Positions 43,257 to 52,600 are shown, counted from the first letter of the stretch. The stretch: 64,000 nt of DNA from Heliorestis convoluta (GCF_009649955.1 NZ_CP045875.1:372001-436000), one strand, 5' to 3'. The notes: a model not told the origin generated them from the letters alone. Made by a program: numbers and translations.

Positions 43257-44510
43257 TTAATTTGGATTGTTCACTTGTCTGTTCAAGTCTTTGATGAGTT
43301 GTATCTTATCGGGTGTTTCTTCTACCCAGAGGATATAGCGTGGATTGCCTACTGGGCCGATGTCACGAGAGATTCTAAAGCTTGACACAGGTACACCGGA
43401 TAGTTCACTGAGTAAGCTTCGTCGTGCATTCAGTACATTGGCGTCGTTTCCGTCTTCAACGGGCAAGCGTATTTTTGTGCCTACTCTATCTAATCTTTCA
43501 ATGGCTCCTCGTACGGTACTTTCTTTGTGTGGTGGGGAGATAACTAGGATTTCTTTGCTAAAGCGATCTGCGTTATTGGGAACAACACGAACATCAGGAC
43601 CGAAGTTAAATTCATTGAGCCACGCTGCAGCATCACCGGCTACGATATTTTTTAATGGATAGACAAAAACCGTTTGTTCTCGGGCTCTGATGGTATCCAG
43701 CTCTGCAATTGTTTTCTCAATCTCTTCCCAGTGTTCGAATAGTTCTTGATCGAAGACAAGGAGGCGCTGGTCCATGGTTAGATATCTTTCTAGATGGATA
43801 CCCATTTCGGTAAGCAATTGTAGCACTCGCTCCGGTGGGATTTGTGTTGTTGTAATGATGCGATATTCTAGGGAGAAAGGTTCTACGACTTCTGTTTCAT
43901 CAGACTCTTCTTCTTCTATTGCTTCATTTTCAATCCGATCGATTACATAGATCAGCTCCCGCACTTTGTGCAGTTCTTGTACTGTCCCTTGTACCCATAT
44001 GGCATTTTCATTGCTTTGCAGCAACAAGCTTTTGACTGGAATATTTAGCTCATTGATTAAGCTTCGTATGACCGGTGCTTTGACAAAGACAAGATCAAAC
44101 CGCTGGAGGAACATTTGATCATAAAAATGGGTATGTAAGTTTCCTGTCTGCCCAATTAGAATCATGGTACCTTGTTCTAAGTAAGCGAGACCGTTTTTGT
44201 TAATGAGCAAGTCAAAGGCATCACGAAGAGGTATATTTTTTACTTGTAAGTCTACTTTTTGCTGAATGTCGTCTACTAAGACAATGGTTGTACCCATTTT
44301 CAAGGCCAAGGCGGAGAAAAGATCTCGTAGTTCTACGTCTCGAGCATCTATGGTGATTCTTGCACTGGCTACACTTCTACTTCTATCCATGGCATGATCG
44401 CTGCTATAGATCATAGCATCGCCATAGAGGGTAGTTGGAAATAGGACGAGTTGAAACAGGAAGATGAAGAGGATCGTCAGTCCCATACTTTTTCGAAAAA
44501 TATCAATCAC
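43257..44510 (-). CDS. Secretin N-domain-only (PilQ-related) protein
   Basis: 417 residues: signal peptide or anchor (about 8-30), then a secretin/TonB short N-terminal domain (STN) (about 50-110: ITIDARDVELRDLFSALALK, VDLQVKNIPLRDAFDLLI) and further N1-like modules (FVYPLKNIVAGDAAAWL; VPNNADRFSKEILVISPP). The C-terminal beta-barrel secretin domain found in PilQ/GspD is absent, as suits a cell without an outer membrane. It sits at the pilQ position, after the PilP-like gene. The start is uncertain (GTG 44510 has a poorly spaced site; ATG 44486 is an option). Confidence 0.8.
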   Translation of the reverse strand: MIDIFRKSMGLTILFIFLFQLVLFPTTLYGDAMIYSSDHAMDRSRSVASARITIDARDVELRDLFSALALKMGTTIVLVDDIQQKVDLQVKNIPLRDAFDLLINKNGLAYLEQGTMILIGQTGNLHTHFYDQMFLQRFDLVFVKAPVIRSLINELNIPVKSLLLQSNENAIWVQGTVQELHKVRELIYVIDRIENEAIEEEESDETEVVEPFSLEYRIITTTQIPPERVLQLLTEMGIHLERYLTMDQRLLVFDQELFEHWEEIEKTIAELDTIRAREQTVFVYPLKNIVAGDAAAWLNEFNFGPDVRVVPNNADRFSKEILVISPPHKESTVRGAIERLDRVGTKIRLPVEDGNDANVLNARRSLLSELSGVPVSSFRISRDIGPVGNPRYILWVEETPDKIQLIKDLNRQVNNPN

Positions 44511-44520
44511 CTCTTCGCAT

Positions 44521-45060
44521 CTACTGTTGTTCTATGGGCCAATCTTTTACTCCATCAAAAGTCAATAAAAGGGCTCTATCTTCGAACAAAAGCACGACAC
44601 CATCACCGTGAATTTGCTCGACTTTCCAACCCCCGGCAATTTCTTGACCGACTTGGGTGATATAGGCTTTAGAGCCCGCTTCAACAATGGCAATGCTTGC
44701 ACCTCCATCGGATAAGAGGCCCTTGAGGGTAAAGGTTCCTGCAAAAGGATCTCGTACTTGATAAAGCCGTGGATCTTCATTTTCGTCGAAAGCGCGTACT
44801 TCTTCTGGCAAAAAGATAAGTGGCGACGGTTTCTCTACTCTTTCTTCAGTTATAATCCCTTCATTCCCTGAAAAGGTAGACACGTGATCTTTGAGATATA
44901 AAGCTGAAGCGACAATGACTCCCAGTAAGAGAGGGAGGCTTAACCAGAGCAGGCGAGGCGATAGCGCCTTTTTCTTATCATCACTTTTTTTTGTTTTTCC
45001 TTGCTTTGTCTCTATAGATTTGTTGCTGTCTACGTTGTTAGCTCCATTGTCTAAGACCAA
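44521..45060 (-). CDS. pilP: PilP/GspC-like type IV pilus assembly protein
   Basis: 179 residues: a charged cytoplasmic tail, one helix (about 38-55, LWLSLPLLLGVIVASALYL), then an extracytoplasmic homology-region domain (YQVRDPFAGTFTLKGLLS, AIVEAGSKAYITQVGQEIAGGW). The DPF and KGL motifs are typical of PilP. Located between pilO and the secretin-N gene, as pilP usually is. Start TTG at 45060 behind GGTGA. Confidence 0.72.
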   Translation of the reverse strand: MVLDNGANNVDSNKSIETKQGKTKKSDDKKKALSPRLLWLSLPLLLGVIVASALYLKDHVSTFSGNEGIITEERVEKPSPLIFLPEEVRAFDENEDPRLYQVRDPFAGTFTLKGLLSDGGASIAIVEAGSKAYITQVGQEIAGGWKVEQIHGDGVVLLFEDRALLLTFDGVKDWPIEQQ

Positions 45061-45120
45061 CGCTATGTCACCATCCCCTACTTGAAGCTTTTTCTTACTA
45101 CGACAGTCTAAGGCTTTCTA

Positions 45121-45666
45121 TTACCCTTTCTCGGAGGTCCGATAAAAAGAAATCGCTTGTATCTCCATGCGCAAACTCCCTGAAGCCTGCCGACCTCTGC
45201 TCAGGTTGACTTCTTCCACTCGCAGCGCTCGCTCTCCCGCTTGTAACCAATGTAACAGTCGAAGAAGCTCTTGATAAGAGCCTTCGACAACCAGTCGTAA
45301 GGGAATCTCCATGTAACCACTTCTTGATTGAGGGCTTTCAAAGCGAATTTCTACAAGATGTGCATTGGCTCTGTTGCTTTGTCCTTCTATAAAGCGAATC
45401 AGTTCCCCTTCTTCCGGTGTCGCTGGCATGAGGCGACTCAATTGAGCTTCATGTTCTTTCAATCGATCTAGGTTCTCTCTGAGTAGGAACATTTCTTCTA
45501 ATCGAGCCTGAGCAGCTTCTACATTCTTTTCCTCTTTCGCAAGAACTTGGCGTGTCCCTTGCAAAGACTGCCATTGCTGATAGATTATAAAGCTTGGTAT
45601 GAAAAGCAGCAGCAGCAGAATCGTACTCAGCAAGATTCGATGGCGGAACAAATCTTGTATGTTCAT
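45121..45666 (-). CDS. pilO: Type IV pilus assembly protein PilO
   Basis: 181 residues: short cytoplasmic N-terminus, one helix (about 12-29), a coiled coil (about 36-80), and a ferredoxin-like domain including MPATPEEGELIRFIEGQSNR and YQELLRLLHWLQAGERALRV. PilO pairs with PilN in the inner-membrane alignment complex. It lies 56 bases after pilN. Confidence 0.88.
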   Translation of the reverse strand: MNIQDLFRHRILLSTILLLLLFIPSFIIYQQWQSLQGTRQVLAKEEKNVEAAQARLEEMFLLRENLDRLKEHEAQLSRLMPATPEEGELIRFIEGQSNRANAHLVEIRFESPQSRSGYMEIPLRLVVEGSYQELLRLLHWLQAGERALRVEEVNLSRGRQASGSLRMEIQAISFYRTSEKG

Positions 45667-45722
45667 GTTTTTTAGGTTGTTGATGTTCCACTTGTCTGCT
45701 TTCAGGCCTCATCACCTGTCTT

Positions 45723-46283
45723 TTACTGAATGTCCTTCTTGTTGTCGATGGCTTCTCGATCGATTTGAGCTCTAAATTCAAATTGGGTCATAGCACCCGT
45801 ACTTTGATTCGAGAATTGGACTTGTGCCTTTTCGATTCCGGGAATCTCCTGTAAGATTTCTAACCACTGAGCCACTCCCTGATGATCGAGAGCCACCCCT
45901 CGCAAAGTAAGTTCATTGCCTCGTATAGAAATATTTTCTAGGGAGATATCTAAAGGCGATTGCAACCCTATTTGTAAGAGCAGTTCCGACCACTTTGTTG
46001 GCGTGCCTACTGCTTTTGTAACAACTTCATCAAAGCTTTTAACTTGTTCTAACCTTTCTTCGTACTGCCTAAATTGCGCCAATTGCTCTTCTAGCGTCAA
46101 ATGCTTCTGCCGTAAGAATTCAACTTCTGAATTGGCAGCTGCCGTTGCGCCAAGCAAGGCCGTATAGAAAAAAAACATCAACACCAAAGTCATGACGACG
46201 CCAATAAATATTTGGCGTTGTTTTCTTTTCTCGGCCCGCTTTGTTTTTAGCTCCTGCGGTAGAAGATTAATTCGAATGTCCAT
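45723..46283 (-). CDS. pilN: Type IV pilus assembly protein PilN
   Basis: 186 residues. The N-terminal IRINLLPQE is the cytoplasmic PilM-binding motif; a helix (about 27-50) and coiled coil follow, then a domain with DISLENISIRGNELTLRGVA. It starts 3 bases after the pilM stop, so the PilM-PilN pair is coupled. Confidence 0.9.
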   Translation of the reverse strand: MDIRINLLPQELKTKRAEKRKQRQIFIGVVMTLVLMFFFYTALLGATAAANSEVEFLRQKHLTLEEQLAQFRQYEERLEQVKSFDEVVTKAVGTPTKWSELLLQIGLQSPLDISLENISIRGNELTLRGVALDHQGVAQWLEILQEIPGIEKAQVQFSNQSTGAMTQFEFRAQIDREAIDNKKDIQ

Positions 46284-46286
46284 GTC

Positions 46287-47423
46287 TTAGTCCTCCAAAC
46301 CCCGCAGAGCCAGCCCAATGGCAGTGGAGAATTCAGCGCCTTCTCGCTCTAGGTCTAGGCCTTGCACTTGCACATTGCCCGTTAGCTTCTGCAAGGGATC
46401 TACTAGGGACAAGGGGGCGTCAAGTTCCCTTTTTAATGCTTCTACCAAACCAGGAAAGGTTGCGCCTAGACCACCAAGGACAATCTGATTGACATTGGTT
46501 AGTTCATTTTGTGTCATGTAGTAGCCCAGGGTAGAGCGCATCTGATTGGCCAAAGTGGTAGCCCATTCTTGCAAAGGATCGGTTACCTGGAAGGCTTCTT
46601 CACCAGGCCACTGGATTGTGGTAGTAGCAATCTGTTGCTCTCCTACGCTTTGCCTTGCTGAACTGGAAGATGGCGACAATAAGCCTTGCCATTGACTTTC
46701 TATTGGTTGAGGCTTTGGCTGTCCAAGGACTTGTGCAAGTCTGCCATCTATGTTGAGATCCAATAGATTTTGCGATAGGGGTCTGGCAAAGCGAGGAATG
46801 CCATCTACGAGTAAAAGAAAGGTTGTCAGCCCTGGTGCTAAATCGATAAGCAAAGTCGTACCCTTGCGCTGCGATTCCGTCAGAACACGCATGAGAGCAA
46901 AAGGCGAAGAATCGATAATGATTGGTTCTAAGTTCGCCTGCTGTAGAGCAGCCAAAGGTTTTTCTAGACCTTCTTTGCGAGCGCCGATTAACAAAAGCTC
47001 CCATTCATCACCTTTATCGCCTCTTCGCTCCCCGATCACAACATGTTCAAGAATCATTTGAGACGGCGGAATAGGAAAAAATTCATCGGCTTGAAAGCGC
47101 ACAGCCTGGGCTAACTTTTTTTCCGGGACTGCTTTAGGCAGTGTGCCAAGGCGCAGTAGAATCGACTTGTTGAAAAGGCCTATTACAACTTCTCTTCGTC
47201 GAAAGCCCGCTTTGTCCCAGAGCTTCTGTAGGGCGTCGGCAACAGCTTCAGGATCTTCGATACTACCATCTCGCACCGCCTCTGCTGGAATGCTTTGTCG
47301 GCCGGCTGCTACTATCGTCGGTGCTGTGGCTCGGCCTCTCAGCTCTACCGCTCGAATGACGGAACTGTTTATTTCCAAGCCCACTGCACTGGCTGACTGG
47401 AACCATTGGAAGAAGGAGGCCAC
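46287..47423 (-). CDS. pilM: Type IV pilus assembly ATPase-fold protein PilM
   Basis: 378 residues, actin-like fold. VGLEINSSVIRAVEL marks the first phosphate motif, LLIDLAPGLTTFLLL the second, and IVLGGLGATFPGLVEALKRE the adenosine motif. QAVRFQADEFFPIPPSQMIL is a PilM family stretch. It binds the PilN tail and links the cytoplasmic motor to the membrane complex. It starts 15 bases after the sigma factor gene. Confidence 0.9.
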   Translation of the reverse strand: MASFFQWFQSASAVGLEINSSVIRAVELRGRATAPTIVAAGRQSIPAEAVRDGSIEDPEAVADALQKLWDKAGFRRREVVIGLFNKSILLRLGTLPKAVPEKKLAQAVRFQADEFFPIPPSQMILEHVVIGERRGDKGDEWELLLIGARKEGLEKPLAALQQANLEPIIIDSSPFALMRVLTESQRKGTTLLIDLAPGLTTFLLLVDGIPRFARPLSQNLLDLNIDGRLAQVLGQPKPQPIESQWQGLLSPSSSSARQSVGEQQIATTTIQWPGEEAFQVTDPLQEWATTLANQMRSTLGYYMTQNELTNVNQIVLGGLGATFPGLVEALKRELDAPLSLVDPLQKLTGNVQVQGLDLEREGAEFSTAIGLALRGLED

Positions 47424-47438
47424 GGTGTAACACTCCCT

Positions 47439-48170
47439 TTACGATATATAGCGCATAAGATTGTGAAGGGTTCGCTTCAGCAACCGTGAAACTTGTCGTT
47501 GGGTAATGCCTAGAATTTCAGCTGCTTTCACTTGTGTCATATCTTGATAAAAAAGAAGATGGATAAGCTTTTGCTGCTCCTTGTTAAGCCGAGCAATGGC
47601 TTGGCGAAGGAGAATCTTATCTTCAATCGGTAGACGAAAGGATTCGTAGCGCTGATTGCGAAACCGTGATAAGTCAAGTTCCTCAAGAGAAACCCAACCA
47701 GCCCGCATGGCTTCGGCAACGCCCCTTTCTTGTACATTCAGTTCTTCTGCGATTTCTTGAAGAGAAGGTACATCCTCTCCCTTTTTCAACCGTTCTTCGA
47801 TCGTCTGGTTTACTTGTTTTTGCAATTGAACAATCCAGACAGGCCGACAAAAAGCTGCTTCTTTGCGAACAAAGTGACGAATCTCACCCATGATGCAGTG
47901 GCTTGCATAGGTGGTAAAGCGAGTACCATAAGCGGGATCATACTGGGAAATCGCTTTGAGCAATCCTTCATAACCACACTGCACGGCATCTTCCTGAGAC
48001 TGATCCGGTGCATAGAGCCGAGCAAAGTAACGAATGAGCGCTTTGCCTGCTTTCATCACTTCTTCTAAGTCTTGCTCTGAGCCACTTTGACGGTATCGTT
48101 CCACAGTCCGATCTAAGGCATCCGGCTGCAGCGTCTCTTCTCTCTGCTCTTTCGCTATATGGGCTTCCAT
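47439..48170 (-). CDS. Sigma-70 factor of the SigB/SigF/SigG type embedded in the pil operon
   Basis: 243 residues. Region 2 is complete: DQSQEDAVQCGYEGLLKAIS, YDPAYGTRFTTYASHCIMGE and IRHFVRKEA. Region 3 includes EERLKKGEDVPSLQEIAEEL, and region 4 has an HTH in MTQVKAAEILGITQRQVSRL. The architecture is that of SigB, SigF and SigG, but no anti-sigma or anti-anti-sigma gene is next to it. It begins 4 bases after the pilC stop and is followed by pilM at 15 bases, so it must be co-transcribed with the pilus genes. A role in pilus or envelope gene control is inferred. Confidence 0.85.
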   Translation of the reverse strand: MEAHIAKEQREETLQPDALDRTVERYRQSGSEQDLEEVMKAGKALIRYFARLYAPDQSQEDAVQCGYEGLLKAISQYDPAYGTRFTTYASHCIMGEIRHFVRKEAAFCRPVWIVQLQKQVNQTIEERLKKGEDVPSLQEIAEELNVQERGVAEAMRAGWVSLEELDLSRFRNQRYESFRLPIEDKILLRQAIARLNKEQQKLIHLLFYQDMTQVKAAEILGITQRQVSRLLKRTLHNLMRYIS

Positions 48171-48174
48171 GGGC

Positions 48175-49383
48175 TTACCCCCCTAGACCAGAGGTGACGA
48201 CAGAGAAAATGGGCATATAAACAGCCGTAATGATAACTGCAATAATAGAACCTACAAAAATCAGTAGGACTGGTTCAAGCAAGGATGTTAATCCTTTGGT
48301 CATCGTGGCCACTTCATCTTCATAAAAGTCAGCAGCGCGGTCTAATAGCTCGCTAATTTGACCTGATTCCTCCCCTACAGCAACCATGTCGATCATCATA
48401 GGCGGAAAAAAGTCATGTTTTGATAAGAGAGGCGCTATGCCGAGGCCTCGTTGAATGCCAACGGTTGCTTCTTTAACAATATTTGCAACCTGCGCGCTAC
48501 CACTTGCAGGGCCTGCTGCTTCTAATGCCTGAATCACAGGAATGCCACCTGTTAACAACGTAGACAAGGTTCGACAGAAGCGAGCGACCGTCGCTTTCTT
48601 GAGCAAATCACCGATAACAGGTATCTTAAATTTTATGCTTTCCCAAAGCACTTTGCCTGCTCGGCTGCGAACAAAAAGGCGAAAGAGAAGAAAAAGTACA
48701 AGCGGTGTGAGCAAGCCAAGGTACCAGTAACTATGTAATAATTTGCTCATGGTAATAATCAATTCTGTCAATACCGGCAGTTCCATGCCCGGTGGAAAAA
48801 AATCCATAAAGACTGGAACGATAAACCAGAGAACAGCCACGATGATAAGAATGGAAAAAGAGATTAGCGTAGCAGGAAAAAATGTAGCCGTCTTGATATT
48901 ATCGAGAATGCTTTTTTCTCGCTCCAGTTGCTGGGCTAGGCGCTTTAAGATTTCGTCCATAGCACCACCTAATTCGGCCGCTTTGATCATGTCCACATAC
49001 ATAGGGGAGAACATTTTGGGATAGGCCTGCAAAGATTCTGAAAAACTGGTGCCAGCTTCGACGTTACGAGCAATTTGCTCTACATTTTTTTTGATCTGCT
49101 TGTTGTTAGCCTGGGCAGAAAGGGTGAACAAGGCTCGCGTCAAAGGAATACCTGCTGATAGCACGGCGCCAAGCTGGCGCGTGAAGATGAGGACGTCGCC
49201 GATTTTTACATTTTCTTCAAGTTGTAGTGCTGTTAAAGGCGATGACCGTGCTTCTTTGATGTCAATGATCAGAAGTCCCATGGTACGCAGTCGGGCAATG
49301 ACGGTTTGCTGGTTATCGGCATCCATCTTGCCTTGGACGAACTCGCCTTCTTGGTCCAGCACCTGGTAGTTATATTGCGGCAT
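48175..49383 (-). CDS. pilC: Type IV pilus platform protein PilC
   Basis: 402 residues with two GspF domains (about 65-190 and 270-390) and three transmembrane segments (about 166-188, 218-238 and 370-392). FTRQLGAVLSAGIPLTRAL and FCRTLSTLLTGGIPVIQALE are the repeated GspF signatures. It is the inner-membrane platform driven by PilB and PilT. The stop is 4 bases before the sigma factor start. Confidence 0.94.
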   Translation of the reverse strand: MPQYNYQVLDQEGEFVQGKMDADNQQTVIARLRTMGLLIIDIKEARSSPLTALQLEENVKIGDVLIFTRQLGAVLSAGIPLTRALFTLSAQANNKQIKKNVEQIARNVEAGTSFSESLQAYPKMFSPMYVDMIKAAELGGAMDEILKRLAQQLEREKSILDNIKTATFFPATLISFSILIIVAVLWFIVPVFMDFFPPGMELPVLTELIITMSKLLHSYWYLGLLTPLVLFLLFRLFVRSRAGKVLWESIKFKIPVIGDLLKKATVARFCRTLSTLLTGGIPVIQALEAAGPASGSAQVANIVKEATVGIQRGLGIAPLLSKHDFFPPMMIDMVAVGEESGQISELLDRAADFYEDEVATMTKGLTSLLEPVLLIFVGSIIAVIITAVYMPIFSVVTSGLGG

Positions 49384-49395
49384 GGGCTCTCCTCC

Positions 49396-50487
49396 CTAAA
49401 AGAGCGTGTAGCTTTTGCGGATGGCCCGTTCTAATTCTGTTTTGTCAACGCAATACTCAAGGGCTGTCTCGCGCGTAATCAAGCCAGCGCTGACATGTTC
49501 GGCTAACGATTGATCCATCGTCTGCATGCCCATGTTGCGAGATGTTTGCATTGTTGTGTAGAGCTGGTGCTGTTTGCCTTCACGAATAAGATTGCGCACT
49601 GCAGGTGTACTAATAAGAATTTCAACAGCGGCAACACGGCCTTTGCCATCGGCGCGAGGTAGCAGTTGTTGCGCTACAACAGCTTGAAGGGAGTCTGCAA
49701 GTTGTTGGGCAATCTGGTTGCGCATATCACTGGGGTAAATATCAATAATCCGTTGCACAGCCAAAGCAGCCGTCTGGGTATGTAAAGTGGAAAAAACTAG
49801 ATGTCCTGTCTCAGCAGCTGATATGGCGATAGAAGTGCTTTCAAGATCCCGCATCTCTCCCACTAAGATAACGTCCGGATCATGGCGCAGAACGTGACGC
49901 AAAGCGTTGGCAAAAGAGTGGGTGTCGCTGCCGACTTCTCGTTGCTTGATCATGGACTTTTTGTGACTGTGTAGATATTCAATCGGGTTTTCCACAGTGA
50001 CAACATTGAGACTTGTCTGTTCGTTAATTAAGTCTATGACAGAAGCGAGTGTCGTTGATTTGCCACTTCCTGTAGGACCTGTTACGAGTACGAGTCCTCG
50101 GGGCAAGTCGGCAAAGGTTTTAATCACCGATGGCAGGTTCAAGTCTTCTAGCTTGGGAATCTTAATGGCAACAGCTCGAAAATTCACCGATAAGGTGCCC
50201 CGCTGCCACATGATATTGCCTCGAAAACGACTGACGCTCGGTACGGAATAGGAAAGGTCTAGTTCCCATTCTTTTTCGAGCTTTTCTTGTTGCTCTTTGT
50301 CCAAAATCGGGTAGATCAGCTTTTCAATATCTTGCGGCATGAGCCGAGGATATTGTTCTAAAAAGATCAACTGCCCGTGGATACGAACAACCGGTGGCAA
50401 TCCAACGGTAAGGTGTACGTCTGAACCATCTCGTCGAACCATGTCCGTTAAAATGCTATGCAAGTCAATCTTTTTGGATTCTGTCAT
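49396..50487 (-). CDS. pilT: Pilus retraction ATPase PilT
   Basis: 363 residues. Walker A VTGPTGSGKSTTLASVID, Asp box and Walker B (ILVGEMRDLESTSIAISAAE), His box (HLVFSTLHTQTAALAVQRII), and the PilT-specific AIRNLI-like VRNLIREGKQHQLYTTMQTS near the C-terminus. It powers pilus disassembly and so twitching or DNA uptake. Located 12 bases upstream of pilC. Confidence 0.95.
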   Translation of the reverse strand: MTESKKIDLHSILTDMVRRDGSDVHLTVGLPPVVRIHGQLIFLEQYPRLMPQDIEKLIYPILDKEQQEKLEKEWELDLSYSVPSVSRFRGNIMWQRGTLSVNFRAVAIKIPKLEDLNLPSVIKTFADLPRGLVLVTGPTGSGKSTTLASVIDLINEQTSLNVVTVENPIEYLHSHKKSMIKQREVGSDTHSFANALRHVLRHDPDVILVGEMRDLESTSIAISAAETGHLVFSTLHTQTAALAVQRIIDIYPSDMRNQIAQQLADSLQAVVAQQLLPRADGKGRVAAVEILISTPAVRNLIREGKQHQLYTTMQTSRNMGMQTMDQSLAEHVSAGLITRETALEYCVDKTELERAIRKSYTLF

Positions 50488-50573
50488 AATCTATGCACTT
50501 CCTTATGGGTCATCGCCTATTCAGGGAATAACAAGCTTCTTATCGTACCTATACCGTACTCTTACTGGAACCC

Positions 50574-52250
50574 TTACAATACGATACGAAGAATTTCTTC
50601 TAATGAAGTAAGTCCTTGCCGAACCTTATGCAATCCATCTTGTCGCAAGGTTATCATACCTTCTCGGACAGCTTGCGCTCGAATTTCCTGGGCTGAGGTT
50701 TTTTCTAGGATGAGAGGGCGCAGGGATTCGCTAATACGAAGGAGTTCATAGATACCAATTCGGCCACGGTAGCCTGTATTGGCACAGTAAGAGCACTTGC
50801 CCGGTTTGTAGAGGCGAAGGCTTTTCTCTCCTGGTAGCAACGGGAATCCTTCAATTTGTTCTAATTCTTCTGCTTTTGCTTCATAGGGGATGCGACACTG
50901 CAAGCACAGTCGGCGAGCTAGCCGTTGAGCCAATGCACAAGCAAGAGAGGAAGCAATCAGAAAAGGTTCTACTTCCATTTCAATCAAACGACTGATCGAT
51001 CCGGATGCATCGTTGGTATGTAAGGTAGAAAAAACAAGGTGACCGGTGATGGACGATTCAATGGCAATTCGTGCGGTTTCTTTGTCTCGAATCTCACCCA
51101 CCATAATCACATCAGGATCGTTACGTAAGATAGAGCGCAATCCTGAGGCAAAGTTGAGGCCAGCGCGGCTGTTGAGTTGGATCTGGCTCATGCCATCCAA
51201 TCGATACTCAATGGGATCTTCGATGGTGATGATGTTTTTCTCTACTTTGTCTAGTTCTGAAAGACTGGCATAGAGTGTCGTTGATTTACCACTGCCTGTG
51301 GGACCAGTAACAAGGATAAAGCCATAGGGTAGTGTAATGACCTGGCGAAATTGTTCGAGCACCATAGGTGCTACTCCGAGATCTTGAAGGGTAAGCATTG
51401 TCCCTGTGCGGTCTAGAAGGCGCATGGTGACACGTTCGCCAAAGCTAACAGGAAGAGAAGCGATACGTATATCAATCGGCCGCTCGTCGATCTTTAAGGT
51501 AATGCGGCCATCTTGGGGAATATGCTTGTTGGCAATATCCATACCCGCCATAACTTTAATTCTTGAGACAAGGCCGGCGTGGAGCCGACGAGGTGGTTCC
51601 ATAATATCATGCAAAACACCGTCGATACGAAAGCGAATGCGCAAGCTATTCTCATAGGGCTCAATGTGAATATCACTGGCTTTGGCACTAACAGCCTGAG
51701 AGAGGATCAAGTTGGCCAGTTGAACGGCTGCACGATTGCTTGTATCTTCTCCAGGTCCCATGATGGCTTCGTTAGACGGGTTGCTATCATCAGCAAAGTC
51801 GATGCCTGTACGGCCGTATTTTTCAATGGCTGCTTGGAGCTCACTATCTAAGCAAGCCACTGGTTTGATATCGTAGCCAGTGAGGACACGAAGATCGTCA
51901 ATGATCATCAAGTCCGTTGGATTTTTCATGGCTACGACAAGCTTGTTATGCTCAATTGCAATGGGCAAAGCTTGATAGCGCTTGGCTGCATCGGCTGAAA
52001 TCGTTGCCATCGCTGTCATATCGTAGCTGATCTTATTAAGAGGAACGTATTCTACATTGGATCGTGCAGCCATGGCGCGAGCAATATCTTCTTCGGAACA
52101 AAAGCCCATTTCTACAAGGGCTTCTCCCAAAAGTCCTCGGCCGCTTTTGTTCTGTTGCTCTAAAGCAATATCCAGCTGTTCTTGTGTAATAATGCCATTG
52201 TTGATCAGCCATATCCCAATGGGAAAGTTTTTCGCTTTGTCTATTCTCAT
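50574..52250 (-). CDS. pilB: Pilus extension ATPase PilB (GspE family)
   Basis: 558 residues: MshEN-type N-terminal domain (about 1-140, with LLGEALVEMGFCSEEDIARA), Walker A VTGPTGSGKSTTLYASLSEL, Walker B region MVGEIRDKETARIAIESSIT, and a tetracysteine zinc site (LCLQC, CSYC). The frame opens at 52316, but ATG 52250 has GGAG at about 9-11 bases and matches PilB starts. The MshEN domain may bind cyclic-di-GMP, which would connect it to the signalling genes at 28-32 kb; this is inference. Confidence 0.93.
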   Translation of the reverse strand: MRIDKAKNFPIGIWLINNGIITQEQLDIALEQQNKSGRGLLGEALVEMGFCSEEDIARAMAARSNVEYVPLNKISYDMTAMATISADAAKRYQALPIAIEHNKLVVAMKNPTDLMIIDDLRVLTGYDIKPVACLDSELQAAIEKYGRTGIDFADDSNPSNEAIMGPGEDTSNRAAVQLANLILSQAVSAKASDIHIEPYENSLRIRFRIDGVLHDIMEPPRRLHAGLVSRIKVMAGMDIANKHIPQDGRITLKIDERPIDIRIASLPVSFGERVTMRLLDRTGTMLTLQDLGVAPMVLEQFRQVITLPYGFILVTGPTGSGKSTTLYASLSELDKVEKNIITIEDPIEYRLDGMSQIQLNSRAGLNFASGLRSILRNDPDVIMVGEIRDKETARIAIESSITGHLVFSTLHTNDASGSISRLIEMEVEPFLIASSLACALAQRLARRLCLQCRIPYEAKAEELEQIEGFPLLPGEKSLRLYKPGKCSYCANTGYRGRIGIYELLRISESLRPLILEKTSAQEIRAQAVREGMITLRQDGLHKVRQGLTSLEEILRIVL

Positions 52251-52460
52251 AATCCTACGCACTCCGTACGTTCTTTTTGTCTTTAGGATCGATAAAAAAA
52301 GGGACTTTCCACCCACCTATTGGATCCCTTCTTTTACTATACTTTATCTGTAGTTCTACTCTTATTGTAACGCTCCTGACAGTAGGACTCTATGGGACTA
52401 AGGTACTAGATCGATAGGTCTATTGACAAACAATTTGGCTTTTAAGCAGGCCTATCCGTA

Positions 52461-52507
52461 GCTTAGCTGGCGGTAACAGCGTGGGGCCGTCCAGGAGCGG
52501 AGGAAGC
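52461..52507 (+). repeat. Fragment of the structured repeat (module 2)
   Basis: GCTTAGCTGGCGGTAACAGC and GTGGGGCCGTCCAGGAGCGG, then AGGAAGC, match the right half of module 2 with small changes. It is next to the prepilin peptidase gene end. Confidence 0.7.
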
Positions 52508-52525
52508 TACATCCATTGCTGATAC
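52489..52525. repeat. 37-bp direct repeat, unit 1
   Basis: Identical over 37 bases to 52564-52600. It joins repeat-derived sequence (GTCCAGGAGCGGAGGAAGC) to a copy of the last codons of the prepilin peptidase gene. Confidence 0.9.
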
Positions 52526-52563
52526 AAGAGAAACTGTTGATGCCGCCCTTTCTTCTAGGTTCT

Positions 52564-52600
52564 GTCCAGGAGCGGAGGAAGCTACATCCATTGCTGATAC
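52564..52600. repeat. 37-bp direct repeat, unit 2, overlapping the prepilin peptidase stop
   Basis: Second unit of the 37-bp duplication, 75 bases from the first in register. It contains the stop codon (52582-52584) and the final codons of the prepilin peptidase. Confidence 0.9.

Noticed and set aside
46600-47004. 134-codon frame within pilM
   Set aside because: Out-of-frame shadow of pilM, with an Arg/Ser-rich composition.
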